Shown: piece by piece, positions 37,967-49,530 of the stretch
Position numbering within the stretch: the first letter of the stretch is position 1
Layout: each line of letters begins with the position of its first letter
DNA from: Burhinus oedicnemus
Lineage: Eukaryota > Chordata > Aves > Charadriiformes > Burhinidae
Direction of reading: 5' to 3'
NCBI GenBank assembly: GCA_008921705.1
Contig: VFFE01006709.1
Coordinates: 236,002 to 300,001, forward strand
DNA length: 64,000 nucleotides
Notes under the pieces: model-generated
What the model was told of the DNA's origin: nothing
What the model saw: the letters and a program-made list of their open reading frames with translations, nothing else
Databases searched by the model: none
Made by a program: the position numbers and the translations under genes

Positions 37967-40900
37967 AAAAAACCTAGTCTGGTTAGCCTGTCATGTAGTG
38001 ACTGACTATACTTCAACAGCCCTTACCTTAAAAGGAAAGCATGTGGGTAAGATGCTTTGCTGTTATTTCAGGCTAATATTTCAAGGAGGGATGTGAGCTG
38101 GTGCCAGACTAGATTCTGGTAAATCCTCTTTATTAAATAAAAAGTGGGATAGGTGTTTATCTCTTCAACAAGCTGTCCTTCAAAAGCTCTAGAATCTCTG
38201 TGGCAGTACTCTTCTGTACTGTTTGGAGCCAGAGTGCCTGCCCACCCTGTGGGCCTTTGGGTTTCGGAAGCCCAAACTGGTTGGTGTCAAGCCTGTGGAC
38301 TGTGGGTCCTGCTGGGGAGCAAGGTGTTGCTTCCACTGCTGTGTCCTTTCATCTTTGATAGATCTGTTCTTGGAGAATTCCATTCCTTCCAGTGTGTCGT
38401 CTCTGAAACCTACGATAACAAAGATGATGATTTGTAGAAGTTCAGCAAAATTGGGTTTGAACTTTCAGAACTTTTGAAAGAACTTAAAATAATTTCATCT
38501 TTATCACTTACCTAGGGGGTCTGTATCTTAGAAAATCTGCCTTGACATTTCAGGGGCAAATGGTACAAGTTCATGTCCCAGTCTCCCACTCATCCCTTTG
38601 AAAATGAAATCCTAACTTTGCGATTTTGTTTTCATCACGAGGTATCGGTGACATTTACTTAGCATAAGACTGAAGTCTAAGTGAAATTCATTACTAATGG
38701 CTATGGCCAGCGCTATGGAATTCTGTAATCTTTTTGCTATGTAGAAGGATACATTGTTATGATAATAGAGCTCGTCTGTGATTTAATCCAGAAATAATTA
38801 ACGATGACCAAAACCACAAATATTTTCTGTTTCACATACCACTGGAGCAGGTGGGTGGGGTGCTCTTGGGAAGAGGGTGAGGAAGGAGGCAATCCTGCCC
38901 TTTAGTTTCACCATCTGTACCCCTGTTGTGGAGATGTGAAACAGTTGTCAGCGCTCTTCTAGTTTAATGGAACTGTATTGTACAAGGACAAATGCTTTTA
39001 ATGTAGGAAATGGAGGATCATTTCCCAGGGGCAAGGCCAAGATGTGTGAAGTTCTCCAGCTGATCCACTTCTTGGACTAGGTCCTTGCCCTAAGACAAAT
39101 AAGACAATGTGTTAGGAAAAAACGGATCGTTTTGATATAAGGGATGAGATTGGACATACCAGGTGCTTGCCATGTTTGTGTAGAGAATTGTTGGAAGATG
39201 CTTAGATACTTCAATGATGGAAGGAAAGAATGCCAGATAAAGACCAGCTAGGTGATTTAAAGGCTGTTGTGGGGTGACTGTGGCCAGCGTTTAATTTTTT
39301 TTCGTGCAGTCAGTCAGTGAACAATATTTTCTTGAATATAAAAATCTTGATAAATAAAGAGATATTTTAGTGCAGTTGTGTGGGATGGAGGAGAAAAGTG
39401 AGCAGTCCGCACATTGGCAGAAAAAAGGGAAAAACTGAGCTATATGTTGATAGAAGGTACAGTCAAGGGCCCAGAACCACTCACTATATTTTTCCTTTGA
39501 TTTATTCAATTTTATGGTGTAAATTCTAGGAACCATACTCTATCTGATGAGATTTATACCTCAAATAACTTTGTTTCAAGGCAAGTGTATGGTTGCGTGG
39601 CAGAGGTCAGGAGTCTCCCACCTAAATAACTGAGTGGTCTCAGAAGCAAGATCTCCACTCTGCTGCACAGGTATGTGCTTCCCCTTCTGCATGGTGCTGT
39701 TTGGCTAATGGAGTTCAAAAGGAGATCAGCAGGGAATAGTGAAGAAACTCATGTAGCCAAAAAATGATATATTAAGATAGGGCTCAAAGAACAGAGATAC
39801 ATCAAAAAGGCATGAAAGTTCTTGGAAATTTTAGGAGGCTGTTGGGAGAAGTTGAGGATTGCGGTCGCTGAGGAGTACGAAAGTGGTGGTAAGAGGAAGC
39901 AGCTGACACCCACTTAGCCCAGGACTCCTACCCAACCGAACAGCCAAGAGGTCTGTACCCTGGCCTAAAAACTTGGCATTTGAGTGCCTTCCAGAGAATC
40001 GTCCTATGGAAAGAAGGATCTGATCCCTGCTGATGTCTCTGTGGAAATGCCATCTTCTTCCCTGCCCTCTCTCACAGATAGAAAATGCAGCTGTTGTTGG
40101 TAGGATTGGGTAGCTAGAGCTGTAACTCTGCAGTGAGCAGCTATTAAGAAGGTCCCTGCTCACAGAGCTCTCCACCTGAAAGGAAGAGTGGGAGAGAAGC
40201 AGAGAAAGAAGGTGAAATGATGCACTGAAACTTGTCCTGGATTTCCAAGATAGAGCTGGGAACAGCTCATGTTCTTCCCTTCTGGTGGTGCCTGGCCTGC
40301 TGGATTGCATTGTGTCTTAGGAAAGACCTTATTGCACTTGTCTGTGTGGAGTAGGAGTGGCAGGCAGTCAGAAACTGAAGTGACTACTTGGGGCCCCAAT
40401 CTCTGGAGTAGCATGGGGAGTATTAGGCTAAATTAGATTATAATACAAGAGTGGCGGTGGGTGGGTGGAAGAAGACACTCTTATGGCTTAGTGGCTGCTC
40501 AGAGGTCCCACAAGTCCAACACGAGCTCTTGTTATGGGCTAGTAGCAGAAAATCACAGAGATATCACAGGGGCTGATGTAATGTATCAGGCAATCAGTTG
40601 ATGATTGCCTAAAGGATCTGTGGGAGACTGAATGTCACTGAAGTGTAGGAGGATTTCTATAAGAGATATGCTTGTAGACCTTGGGTAGTAGCACACAGCA
40701 AACATCATCCCTGTGGGTGCTGGGATAGGTTTAGGTCTTGCACCTGGAAGTGCAGTTCACGATGGGACAGCTGACTATAGTAAAACACCAGTCCTCGTCA
40801 TGGTTTGAAAGGCATTGCTTACGCTATGGCAGCAGTTAGTAGGGACTGCCATATAAGCTCAGTATGGCAACTCCTCAAACCTCCTGTTGAAATTAGAAGC

Positions 40901-42295
40901 TCATTCCATGGGACTGTAACCCTTTGTTAGGTGCCTGGAAATGGTACCTTCTTTTAAAAGGTTTTAGTCCAGAAAGTTATTGCATGTACACTATCCTGGG
41001 TAGGTTTGTTGTTATCCTCCGCTCTGGATGGACTCTAACTGAAAGCTGGCTGAAGGTGGGATGATGACTGGGAATGTTGGGGAGAGGAGAGGATTTAAGG
41101 TCTGATTGTAACTCTTCTTCATCCATACTTTTGCTGTTTGATGCAGTATGAAAACCCAATGCTGATCTTCTCTGATGCTTTGACTCGAACAGCAGAAATG
41201 TACGTAGTGTAAAATAGGCATGCCAAGAGCTTTAAACAAATAAAATAACCTGGCTTGTTGTGTTGCATATGGGATGCCTATTTTCTCATAGTTTTTGTTT
41301 CTTGATCTCACTGAATGAAGCTAAAAGTTGATATGCAGAGGGATAAATGAAGTAAGAACACTGGGAAACTGAGCAGAATAGGACAATTTTACATGCCTTG
41401 CACACGGTACTCCTGTTATCAGAATTCTGATACAGCAGGAGGGTTTTGGGCTTTCTTGCCTCTCAGGAGGTTGAGAACACTGATCGTTTGATCTCCTGGG
41501 CTCTAATCCCATTGCCCACAATGTCTGCAGTTTGGATCATGTGTTATCGTGAACTGCTGGTTACTGCACCCAAGGCAGAGCCTGCAGAGCTCCTACCAGG
41601 TGGAGCCTGCACCTCTTTGGAGTGAGCTCTCTGCAATTATGCTGTTGCAAGTTGGATTTTTATACATCACAAAACATAAATGTGGTTTGAGGTTACAGTG
41701 AGTAATAGTTTCAGACTTTCTATTGTAGTTACGCTGTTCAAGCATTTCCCCCCCCCCCCTTTCAAGGAGATGAAGTAGAGTCTGAAGAGTTTTCTGTTCA
41801 TTAAAACGAAATGAATGACTTGATCCCGCTTCCCCTAAGCCAAGTAATATTTCCACTGGAGTTAATAAGAGGTTTTTCTGAGTAGAATGTGAGGATGAAG
41901 CGCTCTGTTTGCAAAAGCGTCATTCATCACTTACTGCAATCTGAGGATCAGAGACCGCTGCTATGTAGCAGAGTGAAAGTAAATGGATTAACACTTAGTG
42001 AGCTTAAAGTCTTGAACCTAAATCCTTTAACCTTATGCTAAAATATATGCAGCTCTCCTTCCTAATAAACTCGGTAATCCTTGTTTTGGTTTTCTGTATG
42101 CTCATTGCATGGATACATCATCATGTTAATCTTGTCACAATAATAATTCAAATGACAGTGCTGCTTCTGCTTAATTTAGGTAACAAACATCCTTATAGAA
42201 GAAAGATGCAGGCTTTTATAATTACAATACAGAAGAGCGCTTTCTGAAGTCATCAGGGCAAGTTGTAATTAACTTAACTGTCAAGGTTAACTTCT

Positions 42296-42368
42296 CCGGG
42301 CAAAACTCTGTGGAAAAGCAATCTGAGGGAATACACCGGGAATTAATGACTTCAGAGATTTTGCCCCA
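42296..42368. repeat. Ancient palindromic amniote repeat remnant
   Basis: The arms gggcaaaactctg (42298-42310) and cagagattttgcccc (42353-42367) are inverted copies with one inserted base. The centre contains 'aattaatgacttc'. This matches the layout of an old palindromic repeat in amniotes with a 'gggcaaaactcccattgac...gttttgccc' pattern. It is probably a decayed non-autonomous DNA element; family not named. Confidence 0.5.
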
Positions 42369-42784
42369 GGGATAAAAATTCTATCATCAGGTGAATGTCT
42401 GTGTGCTCCCCTTCAGCATCCCTGTGGGAAAAATATATCCCCATGCTTTAAACTATTAACCTCTCCTCTATTTGTAAAGACCTTGGGTGGCCGAGTTTGT
42501 AAGACAAGAGGGAACAGTTAGGAAAACAAGCTAAGCTTATTTTTCCAATGTAACAAAAAATTAGAACTGTTGTCTGCAGTTTTACCAAAGGCTCTCATGT
42601 GTCTGTTTATGTGAGATTCTCCAAACTTGTGTGGTTTCAGTTGAAGAAAAAAGGACCTGAGATTTTTAGATTTCTTTCAGCCAAAGAATACGTTAGACAT
42701 CCACAGGGGCAGGGGAGCAAGCCATGAAAAATAAGCTTCTGTGAGGCTTGGAAGCCTAACATAATTTTTCCCTGTCACAACCTT
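42369..42784. other. Unique sequence, no gene recognised
   Basis: No gene or repeat was recognised between the two ancient repeat remnants. Confidence 0.4.
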
Positions 42785-42890
42785 TGGGCTGAATTCTGCT
42801 TTGACTTGCACCCAGTAGAATCTCACTGATTTCAGTTAGGATGCTTCCAGCGTAAGCTACATCAGAGTGTGGCCATTTACTTTCAATCTG
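42785..42890. repeat. Ancient amniote repeat remnant
   Basis: The order 'gggctgaattctgctttgac', 'ttgcacccagtagaatctc', 'actgatttcagtta', 'cagcgtaagctacatcagag', 'tgtggcc' follows a known amniote repeat pattern: 'aattctgctctcacttacacc', then 'aactccactgacttcagtgg', then a partly inverted return. It lies about 490 bp from the similar remnant at 42296-42368. Family name uncertain. Confidence 0.5.
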
Positions 42891-43205
42891 GCAATAGGTT
42901 TGAAAGTACTCAATATCGAAGAAACTGGAGATGCTATGATTTTGAACGTGTGTGTTACTGATACTCCAGGAACTGCTACATTTCATCAAGTCTGCTTAGG
43001 GGATAAGAAAATGAACTCCATTATTTTTAGGAAAATGCCAGATGTTGTCATAATATGTCACATGCTTCTGTCAGTGAAATGTTTTTTAGCAACAGTACTA
43101 ATGTGTGGTATTACGGTGATGGTTGTACAAATAACTAGATGTCAACCTTCATATCCTCAGCAAACTTCTTTTATACCTGTGTGTCTGCTTAGATACTGAA
43201 ATTTA

Positions 43206-43220
43206 GGGGGGGGGGGGGGG
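43206..43220. repeat. G15 homopolymer
   Basis: Fifteen consecutive G residues lie in otherwise AT-rich sequence. Confidence 0.9.
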
Positions 43221-45529
43221 AAATCCTTTTAAAAAGGAAGTGGAAATAGGGATTTGCCGAGGAAGCACGGGTTGCAATGTTCTCTCTGAATTAGCAGGGT
43301 GAAATACAGAAAAGCAGAACAATGAAGGAAATAATTTTTATGAGGAGTGAAAGAACATAAGCATGCCTATTCAAAAGTTACCATTCTGTGTGTTTGTACA
43401 TACGTATACACACAGAGATCCGCACGGTTACCAATATTTGATATGTAAATACTTTTTCCTTACTCTTACGGTGAGAGAAAACTGCCATCATTACAATTTC
43501 AAATGTATATAGAATTAATCTGATCATTTGGAATTTTGTAAAATGGGCGTGTGAGATGCATAAATTTTTCTTTCGGGAGCAAATTGGCTATAACCTCATA
43601 AATAGAACATATAACTACTAAAGCCCTATATATTGTAATAGTGGCACCCAGAATACATTTAAACACTCTTGGGCACAGGATTATTAGATGATACAATCTT
43701 GCAAAAGAGATTCACCCTGCCTTTTACCACTGTTGTTACAACCGTTGTGCTGAGGGTTGCTTTTACACAACTGACTTTTCTTCTCTTCAGGATTGACTAC
43801 TTGCACAAAAAAGTGGTGCTATTTATTTAGCTCTTCTGGGTGAAAATCCTCATTTAGAATGACTTTTTTGTAAGGTGGTAGTTTGCTGTACTGAGGATTT
43901 TTGCTGAGGAACTTGGCATAACCATTACAAACAGCAACGGACTGTTGCTGCTATGGAATCGCCCAAATGGAAGACTTAGTTTTGATCTGAAGCGCTGGAT
44001 CTGTGAAAATACTTAGGTGTAATACTTCTCTTGACATCACTGAAAACTGTGCCTTTGTTCCTTTGTGCGGCTGATCCGAACAGAATGGTAGAAAGAAAAG
44101 AGGAATTTAGGAGGAGGCAGAAGGAGAATATGACAAGTGAATTAGTGAAGGAAGAAAAGCTTAAATTCTTACCTGGATCTCTGGCAGCTCTTTGCTACCA
44201 CAGAACAGTGCTTACTCTGCTATGTGCTGGATGCTTTCTTTATTGCCTTCTTACTTTTGTCAGACACATTGACTGTGCTGATCTTATTCTCTTGTACTAC
44301 TTCATGCATGTTCCTGCATGTTGTCACTTGTCTTAAACCTTTCCTGTAAGATCCTCAGAGCAATCATTAGTCTTACCTATTTTTAGCTTCTCGTACAGAA
44401 CCTGAGGCACTCTTTTAATAGGTCTTCATGGCACCACAGGGAAACAGTGCGAGACAACTCCTCCTTTTCCTGTTTCTACCCAAGCTTCTAAACATCATGT
44501 ACTAGACGATCAATGAATTAAAAAGAATTCAGCCTTTTCTCCAGCACTAGAGATACAAGTTAAAGATCTCAGATGAAAGGTAGCTTTTAGTACAAATTCC
44601 AAGATTGTGGTCTATAGCTAAATAACCAAACCCCATTTTAAGGCCCAATTAGAATTTTAGTAGTGCAATCCTGGTATGACGTACTTTTGTGGATAGCGAT
44701 CATGTTAATGGTTGCTTTCGTGAAGTATTTGCATCAAGGAAAATTCCTCATGTGGGAATTTTGTTTTTTAGAGACTCTACTGTAAATAAGTTTTATATAG
44801 TATTTTCCAAAATAACTCGGTCAATCATATCTTAGCTAGGTTATAGAAGAAGTACTGTTCACTTGGGGGAAAACAAAAAGGATCTCAGAATTGGAAATCA
44901 AGGTAAACTTAAACCAGGATCACATTACTAGTTGTTTTTGGCTTGAAAGTTGTAATTTAAGAAAAACAAAGGAGAGACAGCCTTGGAGTTTGCATAGATA
45001 ACTGACAAATCTCAGCAAGTGACATTTTAATTTAATTGAATCCATATAATTTGAGAAACTCTTGCTTTGCACTTATGTCCCTGGAGATGATCTCTTTACC
45101 ACTGGATTCCCCTTTGAATTTAATGGAAAAAATCCCACAGATTCAAGCTAAACAGATACATTCAGGCTAAAAGGGCTACTTTGCATGTTTTAGGTATTTA
45201 CAGTGAGGTGCAACTTAGGTGTTTGTTTAATGTTTTACCTGTGATGGAGCCAAGCATCCTAAATAATGCCAAGAAAGAATTGCAGCTTCATATTTGTTTT
45301 CTTTGTTTGTTAATTTCTTAGCTTTCCACAATGCCCGTTTCAATCCCTTTGGTATACTTTCAGACAGCTGCTAAAACCATTTGAACTTCAGCTTTTCTTG
45401 ATTTGCCTGGCCTCACTTAAAAAAATAAGGTAGCGCATTCATTGGCGTTGCTCATTTCTCATCAGCCCATTCTGTTTTGTCCTGACTAAACTGACTGTTT
45501 TCTTGCTTTTCTTTTTTTTATGGTTTTTG

Positions 45530-45590
45530 TATGTGTGTTTTTTTGTTGTTGTTGGGGGGGTTTTTTTGTTTGGTTTTTTTTTACTCTTGT
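45530..45590. repeat. G/T-rich simple tract
   Basis: The tract consists of GTT and GTTT units with a G7 run and T-runs. On the other strand it is an A/C-rich tract like those elsewhere in the window. Confidence 0.8.
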
Positions 45591-46387
45591 GTTATTCTAA
45601 GCTGGTTAGTTTTTAATTGTGGTTTCCTTGTTTCTGCTGCGAAGTTTGTCAGCGATGTTTCATGAAGAACAGTATTGTGATGGAGACTGTTTATGGAGGG
45701 CTTATGCATTGCTCCTCTGGGAGTTTGTCCGCATCCATATTCATGCTGCAGGTGTGAACGTGTCCAGGCACTAAAGACACTTGTACCTTAGTAGTGCCTG
45801 TTGGAGCTTGTCTTTCCCTGTTCTCACTTCTGTCATCTCTTACTACCTCCTATGGAGTCCTGGCTTGAGAACAGTTTTGCGGGTTCTGCCTTGCTCAGGG
45901 TGACCGCTGGCACACCAGAGCAGGAAAATTCCAGCTTTCAGACTTTATTCTCATGGCTGCTCCTCAGCCAGAGCCCTTGATCCCTGTGCAGAGGTCTGCA
46001 ACTCTACATCTCCACACCTCCTAACCCATAGCAGAAGGTCCCACAATTTAAATGTTATTTAGGACTGGGTACATTCAGTACACTTACAGATCCTGCTGCA
46101 TTTCTTCTGGCTCTTCCTTGGATTTGGCCACTGCCTTTTTTCTTTTTTATATGTCTCTGACAGACTGGAAGATGTTGAGGGAAAGTATATAGGGAACATG
46201 ATCCAACTCCTCAAAACAGAATAGTCTGCCAGTTTCATCGCTGCGAGTTCCTAGTGGACGTTGACCCAAGTGAGACAGCTCATGGGAAAATTGTCACATT
46301 TCTCTACGGTGTTGGCAGAGGGAAACGGTCTTGAGCTGGGTGTAGGTATCCAGGCCTGCACATTGAACAGAGAAGTACTGTTAGGTG

Positions 46388-46432
46388 AAAAAAAAACCCA
46401 ATCAAAAAAACCCCACCAAAACCCTCCACATT
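46388..46432. repeat. A/C-rich simple tract
   Basis: It contains AAAAAAACCC and AACCCCACC units, the same flavour as the tract at 3903-3957. Confidence 0.75.
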
Positions 46433-49394
46433 TTGGGAAATACTGTCGCATCAGATTTTGTTAGAAATTTTACTTGTGCCACTGGAAACCTAACATTTCC
46501 ATTGTGAAAAGATGTTTTTTCTAGTGAAGATGACAACAACGATAGTTCAAATTGAACTTCAGAAAATTTGCTAGCTTGGCACAGTTCCACTCTTGGACTG
46601 CCTTTCATTTCGTGATTTGCTTGTAGCTCAGCATGAACTCCTCTCAGAGACAACAGGCATTTGGAAAATGTGCTGTTACCGTCACAATTGGTTTATATAA
46701 TTTCTTGTATTATTGAGATGCTGTTGCACTTAGGGCTGGACAGCCTTCACGACCAAGAATAATAAAGTTGGGTTGACTATATAATAATGGAAGGTAGTGG
46801 TGTGAAGTCACTTATAATAGCTACAGTAGGACTGTGCTTTGAAAGAAATACCTTCTTTCCTCTCCCCAAATCAAACCCATTCTGCCTGGAAAGAAGACAT
46901 GCAGTCATGTAACATTAATGTCTACTATAGTGTCTTTGTTCCAGTCTTGTACCACCTCTGTGCTGCTGTATTACCACCTGATTTCACACACAGGCTAAAA
47001 TGAATCATCTACTGATTTTTTTTTTTTTAATAGCAGTTCTGCTGTTACTTCACACTGTAATGTCAGCAGTGACCCTGGAGCATCTTGATCTCCCACGAGT
47101 TTCTGAGTCCAGTCTGACACAGTTGGGTAATTTGAAGCAATCATGATTGCTAATCATTGGCAGGCTCACCTTCAAGCATAGGTAATTTTGACACTTCATG
47201 CTTCCTTTGTTACTTCTCTTACAAATACGCTGTTCTTCTCCCATGTTGCTCTCTACACCGGGAATTTTTCTCTGATCCTGTATGCCATCTTATTTTTCTG
47301 ATTTATCTTTTGTAAGTGTCCTTAAACTTTTCAAATTGCGCATTCTTTTGTGCATATATCAAATAATGGGGATTAAACAGGCTTACTTTGTTTGGAGAAA
47401 AAAAAAGTTTCTGAAACCTAACAATTTTCTATTAAAAAGGTAGGTTTTTTTTCTTCTGAACTTTTAGTTGGAAAATAAATATTTTATCTTAGGCTAAGAC
47501 GTGAATCAAAATGAAACATTTAGTTTGAACCAATAAAATGTGTTGGTTTGGCTTGATTTGATATACATTCAGTGCCTTGAGGGACTGCAGTTTGGACCTC
47601 ATCCCCACCATCTTTCTCCTCAGAGTTTAGAGACTGCAGAGAAGAACACAGGCATGGGGTCCTTCAGTTGCGATTTGCCCAGCCAGGGCAAAACTGTTCC
47701 CCTGAAGTGAGAATCCAGACTGTTGCTGTGCTCCTTTCACAGGCACACAATGAGAAGTACATTGTCTGTGTTTCTGTTCCCAACTGGTGAATTCTTCCTT
47801 TTCTCTTCCAGAATTCACCCGTAACTTGCGAACATTAAAAGGTTTCTGAGTTTTAGTCAAGAGGCAGTTAACTTACCAAGTATTTCCTCCACACTTTTAG
47901 AGTTTTTGAAAGACCTTCTCCTCCTCTGTCATCACTGTGAAGACAAATGGTTTTGTGGCATACTTGAACAATACTGAACCTTCCAGAAAGAGTAGCTGTA
48001 TTTGCCAGGAAGTCTAGCATGTAGGACACAGCTGTAGGTCCGTTTTTCAGGGTCAGCACTTTCAACCACAAAATCAGCGGTCGGTTTCTGCAGTATGAAG
48101 CCCTAAGCAACTTTTAACATGATGGGGGTGCTATCTAGCTATAAACTGTAGAGATGGTGCATGTTTTCAGCTCAACAAATGAGAAGTAGAGTCCACAGCG
48201 GGACAAAGGTTTAAGTTGGGGGGGGAAAAAGTATGTAGTAGCTGTTGCAACCCTGCTATTAGTGGCTCTTCTGACAAGACACACCATACAGGGGCCAAGC
48301 CACAAAGTGGGCAGAAATGAAGAACTATGTATGAAAAGATTATTCTGTTTGACTCCCCCTCTGTCTTTTTCCCTGCCTGGATGCTTTGACAGGAATTTGT
48401 GTGCTACTTGCATTACAATTGTGCATGACTACTAGGAGACAGCGTTGGGTTTTTTAAAGTGGTGTTTCTAAAAGCACGTGCTACATTCCCACACTGGGGC
48501 GTAAACTTTTTTTTTTTTAAAAAATATAGATATTTACGTGTATATTTTTCTTCGGTTTTAGTCCTTAACTCACTGAAGCTCAAATTTGAAAGCTTATCTT
48601 CTCTTGTCTGGCTTTACATGAGCAGGGAAGCAATGGTCAGTGGAATCTCGAAGTGTTACAGTGTCAGTAACAACTTGTAAGCAGTAGATGGCACAGCAGA
48701 GGTAAGAATGAACTGAGAACAGCCACTTCATACAAGTTTCTGCCTGTATCTTTAAGCAGTTTAAGAATACAAATAACCAAATTAGGAAGGTTTGTATCTA
48801 GCCTGTAGAGTGGCTATTATGCTTGTTAACTTGATCTTTTATCCTAGATTAACTGAAGTCTTTGAATTATAAGTATAATACCTTTTCATGGTGGGACACG
48901 TAAAAAATGAGTTTTCTCTTTACGTTGTACCCTCTGGTAAATGAAAAATAAACACTGTATATGCATGTAATAAAAGTTATAGGAATCATATGCTAATGCA
49001 CGTTCCACCTTTCATGATTTTCCCAGTGAATAGATGCTGAATTCTTGTAGCTGTTGTGTCAGGAAACAAATCTCCTGAGCATAAACTTTACACTACTTTG
49101 TGCTTTGTAGCTCCCAAGATAATGATCAAAAGCTTTTCTCAGTTTGTGTACGGCCTAGTGTATGTCCCAGGAAGTTATTAGGCATTTGCTAAAGACAAAA
49201 ATACTTTGATTGCAGAGTGAAAAGTTACAGTGTAAACAGGGCTCCAGGTACTGGGCTAATGATCACAAAAATACCTCCGTCTGTTTCTTACAGCAGACTT
49301 CTTTATTTTTTGCTTTTCATTTGTGCAGGGGGAAAGCTTCAGATGTGGAAGGTCCTGGAGGAGAGAGAGGCCACAGGGGAGCATGGTCTGTCAG

Positions 49395-49530
49395 TTCGTG
49401 AAGGGTCAGGAGCAAGGAACTCGGCTCACTTCTGCTGTTGACTTGATATGTGACCTTGGGCAAACCACGTTTCCTCTATGGGCCTCGCCTCTCCTTGCCT
49501 TCACTGTGTCTCATTTAAAATAGTGTAAAA
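49395..49530 (+). mobile_element. MIR-like tRNA-derived SINE remnant, + strand
   Basis: The core 'tgtgaccttgggcaa' (about 49449-49463) is followed by 'cctctatgggcctc'. Upstream of it lies 'tgttgacttgata', and downstream a short stretch resembles '...tctcatttaaaatagtg'. This matches the MIR core and 3' region: '...actgtgtgaccttgggcaagtcac', then 'cctctctgagcctcag', then 'atctgtaaaatg'. MIR elements are shared across amniotes, so this is a very old insertion. It overlaps three short + strand frames, which are therefore not genes. Confidence 0.75.

Larger units (their letters stand above)
23868..42295. other. Long unique stretch, no gene recognised
   Basis: About 18 kb of AT-rich sequence contains A/C-rich tracts (25002-25078, 31856-31903), an A20 run (27621-27640), pyrimidine and C-runs (26511-26581, 30731-30739, 34973-34981) and a purine-rich tract (36677-36880). 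A slightly GC-richer area around 39830-40410 gives a 159-codon - strand frame of low-information Ser/Leu-rich composition. Several frames of 80-154 codons exist, but none shows a recognisable domain or convincing splice signals. Confidence 0.5.
42891..49394. other. Unique AT-rich sequence, no gene recognised
   Basis: The stretch contains a 15-G run (43206-43220), G/T-rich tracts (45538-45585) and an A/C-rich patch (46388-46432). Frames such as 42867-43199 and 44031-44336 on the + strand have no recognisable domain. No gene was recognised. Confidence 0.5.

Noticed and set aside
49210..49523. Three overlapping short + strand frames as a small gene
   Set aside because: The second half lies in the MIR-like SINE, and the frames have no recognised domain or consistent splice signals.
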